Assembly (NCBI GenBank): GCA_002163155.1
Contig: MAAO01000006.1
Coordinates: 1,302,001 to 1,366,000 of the forward strand
From: Halobacteriovorax marinus
GTDB lineage: Bacteria > Bdellovibrionota > Bacteriovoracia > Bacteriovoracales > Bacteriovoracaceae
Length of the DNA: 64,000 nucleotides
Reading direction: 5' to 3'
Part shown: piece by piece, positions 62,591 through 64,000 of the stretch
How the letters are laid out: the number at the start of each line of letters is the position of its first letter
How positions within the stretch are numbered: the first letter of the stretch is position 1
Made by a program: the position numbers and the translations under genes
Notes under the pieces: model-generated
The model's input: only the letters and a program-made list of their open reading frames with translations
Told to the model about the DNA's origin: nothing
Databases searched by the model: none

Positions 62591-63236
62591 CCTCTCTTAT
62601 TTCACTAAACTCTTCCAACTCTTTCCAGATTTTATACGTTGAGGCTTTCGAGCTTTTAAGCTTTTTCATCGCACCATATGATTTGTCTACAAGCTTTAAA
62701 TCTCTAAGTGTTGCTATATCTGCTCTAAGTCCAACGCCGAACACAAGTCTATTTCTGTACCAAGTGTTACTTTTGAGTAGTTTTGCTCTACTGATAAGTT
62801 TTACTTTGTGTTGTTTTTGAAAAGGAATAGTATAAATTCCAAATTTAGATAGAATAGTATCTTTACCTTGGAGCTCTACTCTTTTTTCTGAGCTTAGAAA
62901 ATAAGAGCTACCTTTTGATTGTTGTTTCAGCTTTTTTAAGAGCTTCTTATACGAAGCTCCATTGGCCTCAGGAAGCTGTTGAATAATTGCTGCTAAGAAT
63001 CCTGAGCTTAATTGATCTAGCTTGTCAGAGTAGTGAAATATCACCTCTAAGCGTAAGAAATTAGAATACTCATTCGTTGCGAGACATAAAAGAGAATAGT
63101 ATCTTCTAGAAGTTTGAAATTCTTTTAATTGAACAATGGATACAAGAGCCTCTTCAGGGGAGATTATTGTTTGCTTCGTCTTTACAGTAAAGGCAATTCC
63201 AAGAACTGATAGATATTCTTCAGTAGCATTTAACAT
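62586..63236 (-). CDS. Protein of unknown function
   Basis: The protein has 216 residues, with GGAG 8 bases before the ATG. There is no signal peptide, so it is cytoplasmic, unlike its neighbours. It is helical and basic in the second half (KKLLKKLKQQ, KLISRAKLLKS, AMKKLKSSKAS). I do not recognise a family. It could be a DNA- or RNA-binding protein or part of a defence module, but no motif supports this. Confidence 0.65.
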   Translation of the reverse strand: MLNATEEYLSVLGIAFTVKTKQTIISPEEALVSIVQLKEFQTSRRYYSLLCLATNEYSNFLRLEVIFHYSDKLDQLSSGFLAAIIQQLPEANGASYKKLLKKLKQQSKGSSYFLSSEKRVELQGKDTILSKFGIYTIPFQKQHKVKLISRAKLLKSNTWYRNRLVFGVGLRADIATLRDLKLVDKSYGAMKKLKSSKASTYKIWKELEEFSEIREA

Positions 63237-63283
63237 AGACTATTCTCCGAAACCTAGTTTTAGTCTAAGTTCATCTAGAATTG

Positions 63284-63391
63284 CTACTTTGCAATTAACT
63301 TGAAAAGCTTGTCAGGGAGTAGACGGCTGAGTTCTTTAAGTCCTGTATTAATAACTTTAAATCCAAGCTCATAACGACTCCTTTTGTTGAA
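63284..63391 (-). pseudogene. Remnant of a C-terminal coding segment
   Basis: A 35-codon open stretch (ending GLKELSRLLPDKLFKLIAK) lies just upstream of the gene at 62586. It is bounded by a TGA and has no start. The amphipathic helix looks like a true protein end. An overlapping 25-codon frame starting near 63375 has AAAGGAG before its ATG but is too short to support. Confidence 0.3.
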
Positions 63392-63437
63392 TCATACACT
63401 ATGGCTCTTTAAAAAGGCATACCGTTTTTTAGGTAGT

Positions 63438-63517
63438 TTTATCTGCGAACGGGGCTTTTTCGTTGTTTAAAGGTTTCAAATGTTAATTTTCTTTTTAATT
63501 TTAGAGACTTACTTGAG
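63438..63517. repeat. Direct repeat, partial copy C (prfC-upstream type)
   Basis: The segment gaacggggctttttcgttgt and the following T-rich 60 bp resemble 55065-55150 of copy A. It lies directly before copy B, so the repeat is in tandem here. Confidence 0.5.
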
Positions 63518-63890
63518 GATGGGAAAGTTGATGGCAAATGTACACCGTGGGTTTTCTTCTTTCATATGTGATTTTCCATTTAATTTGTTTTATTTTAAGT
63601 AGTTATAGCGCATTTTTTGGAGGGCGTAAATGGGGGATTTAGTCGTTTGGAGTTGAGGTTCTATGTGATTATAGAGGGTTGGGAGCGTGGTTTTTACGTG
63701 GTTTTTTATCTGTGTAGGTTTGGTGTTATTTGGTTTTATCTTTTTTTAATGGGCAACGGGACTTTTTCGGGACTATTTTATACTTTCATATGCCTTTCTT
63801 TTGCCATCTTAGGGTCTTAGATTGTTTTCATAAGAGATGAGTTCCAATGTGCATCGCTGAAGATAAATAGCGAAGTTTATTAAATATTTG
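63518..63890. repeat. Direct repeat, copy B (prfC 5' end and upstream region)
   Basis: It is a second copy of the prfC start and upstream DNA. On the minus strand 63565 downward reads MKEENPRCTFAI, the same first 12 residues as prfC, then diverges to a stop within a few codons. Bases 63582-63639 are identical to copy A. The matching part ends with the ccaatgtgcatcgctgaag block near 63853. Confidence 0.85.
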
Positions 63891-63977
63891 TTCTCATCGT
63901 TCTCATCTTTGTTTTGAAGAGCATTGTTGGTGAGTGTGTTGAGTGGAGTTGTGCTCTAATTTCTGAATTATCTAAGA

Positions 63978-64000
63978 GAGTGGGAGAGTTCTTCCCCGTT
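63978..64000. repeat. Dispersed degenerate repeat, left end cut by window edge
   Basis: The motif gagtgggagagttcttc matches the left start of copies 1 and 2; the rest lies beyond the window. Confidence 0.5.

Larger units (their letters stand above)
63237..64000. other. 764-bp gene-free region with repeats at the window end
   Basis: The region contains a coding remnant (63284-63391), a partial and a full copy of the prfC-upstream repeat, and the start of another dispersed repeat at the window edge. No intact gene is visible. Confidence 0.5.

Noticed and set aside
63617-63820. 67-codon open frame in repeat copy B
   Set aside because: It lies in the repeat derived from the non-coding prfC upstream region, and the matching part of copy A does not keep the frame.
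54831-63890. Active SXT/R391-like integrative element
   Set aside because: There is no integrase, conjugation or replication gene between the repeats, and the copies have diverged; only a decayed insertion remains possible.
58573-64000. CRISPR array
   Set aside because: The repeats are too long, irregularly spaced and degenerate.

Overview
The window looks like chromosomal DNA from a Bdellovibrionota-type bacterium, most likely a Bacteriovoracaceae/Halobacteriovorax relative. This is an inference from the AT-rich composition, very compact gene packing, many small exported proteins of unknown function, papain-like peptidases, atypical histidine kinases and a degenerate HD-GYP protein. It was not tested by database search.

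Layout. 1-4.7 kb: the end of secD, secF, a membrane protein, a cysteine-rich lipoprotein, an HU/IHF-type protein and a tRNA-Cys with promoter and terminator. 4.7-15 kb: an accessory region holding an E1-like (ThiF fold) enzyme coupled to an acyltransferase-like protein, two sister histidine kinases with the same unusual H-box, a membrane-anchored methyltransferase, a YcgN-type protein and a GNAT-flavin oxidase fusion. 15-24 kb: cell-wall hydrolases (MepA-like, AmiC-like), a degenerate HD-GYP protein, an SH3-domain membrane protein, and a TldD-TldE-AstE-like cluster with an HNH protein. 24-26 kb: small exported proteins and a FecR-domain protein. 26.3-37.7 kb: a nine-gene purine operon, purF-E-C-D-N-L-Q-H-M, with most junctions overlapping; this is the best-understood part. 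37.7-44.5 kb: a TSUP transporter, a stand-alone RlmK-type rRNA methyltransferase, a large exported unknown, and a 7TM hybrid histidine kinase. 44.5-52.8 kb: two papain-like peptidases around a gene pair encoding an exported unknown and a 1004-residue protein with two amidoligase (glutamine-synthetase-fold) cores, plus two receiver proteins. 52.9-54.9 kb: prfC and arfB, translationally coupled. 54.9-64 kb: a gene-poor, repeat-rich island of small exported and ankyrin-repeat proteins.

The two most unusual things are at the right. First, the first codons of prfC and about 350 bp upstream of it are duplicated in direct orientation about 8.69 kb away, so the right-hand island is bracketed by two copies of the prfC 5' end, as if something had inserted at prfC (a known integration site for SXT/R391-type elements). 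The island also carries a second family of dispersed degenerate repeats and a 40-codon mini-gene that is an internally deleted version of a neighbouring gene. Second, the 44.5-52.5 kb group (duplicated amidoligase fold plus papain-like peptidases, all apparently exported) is a plausible uncharacterised peptide or cell-wall modifying system.

No CRISPR array, rRNA, transposase, integrase or replication origin was seen.
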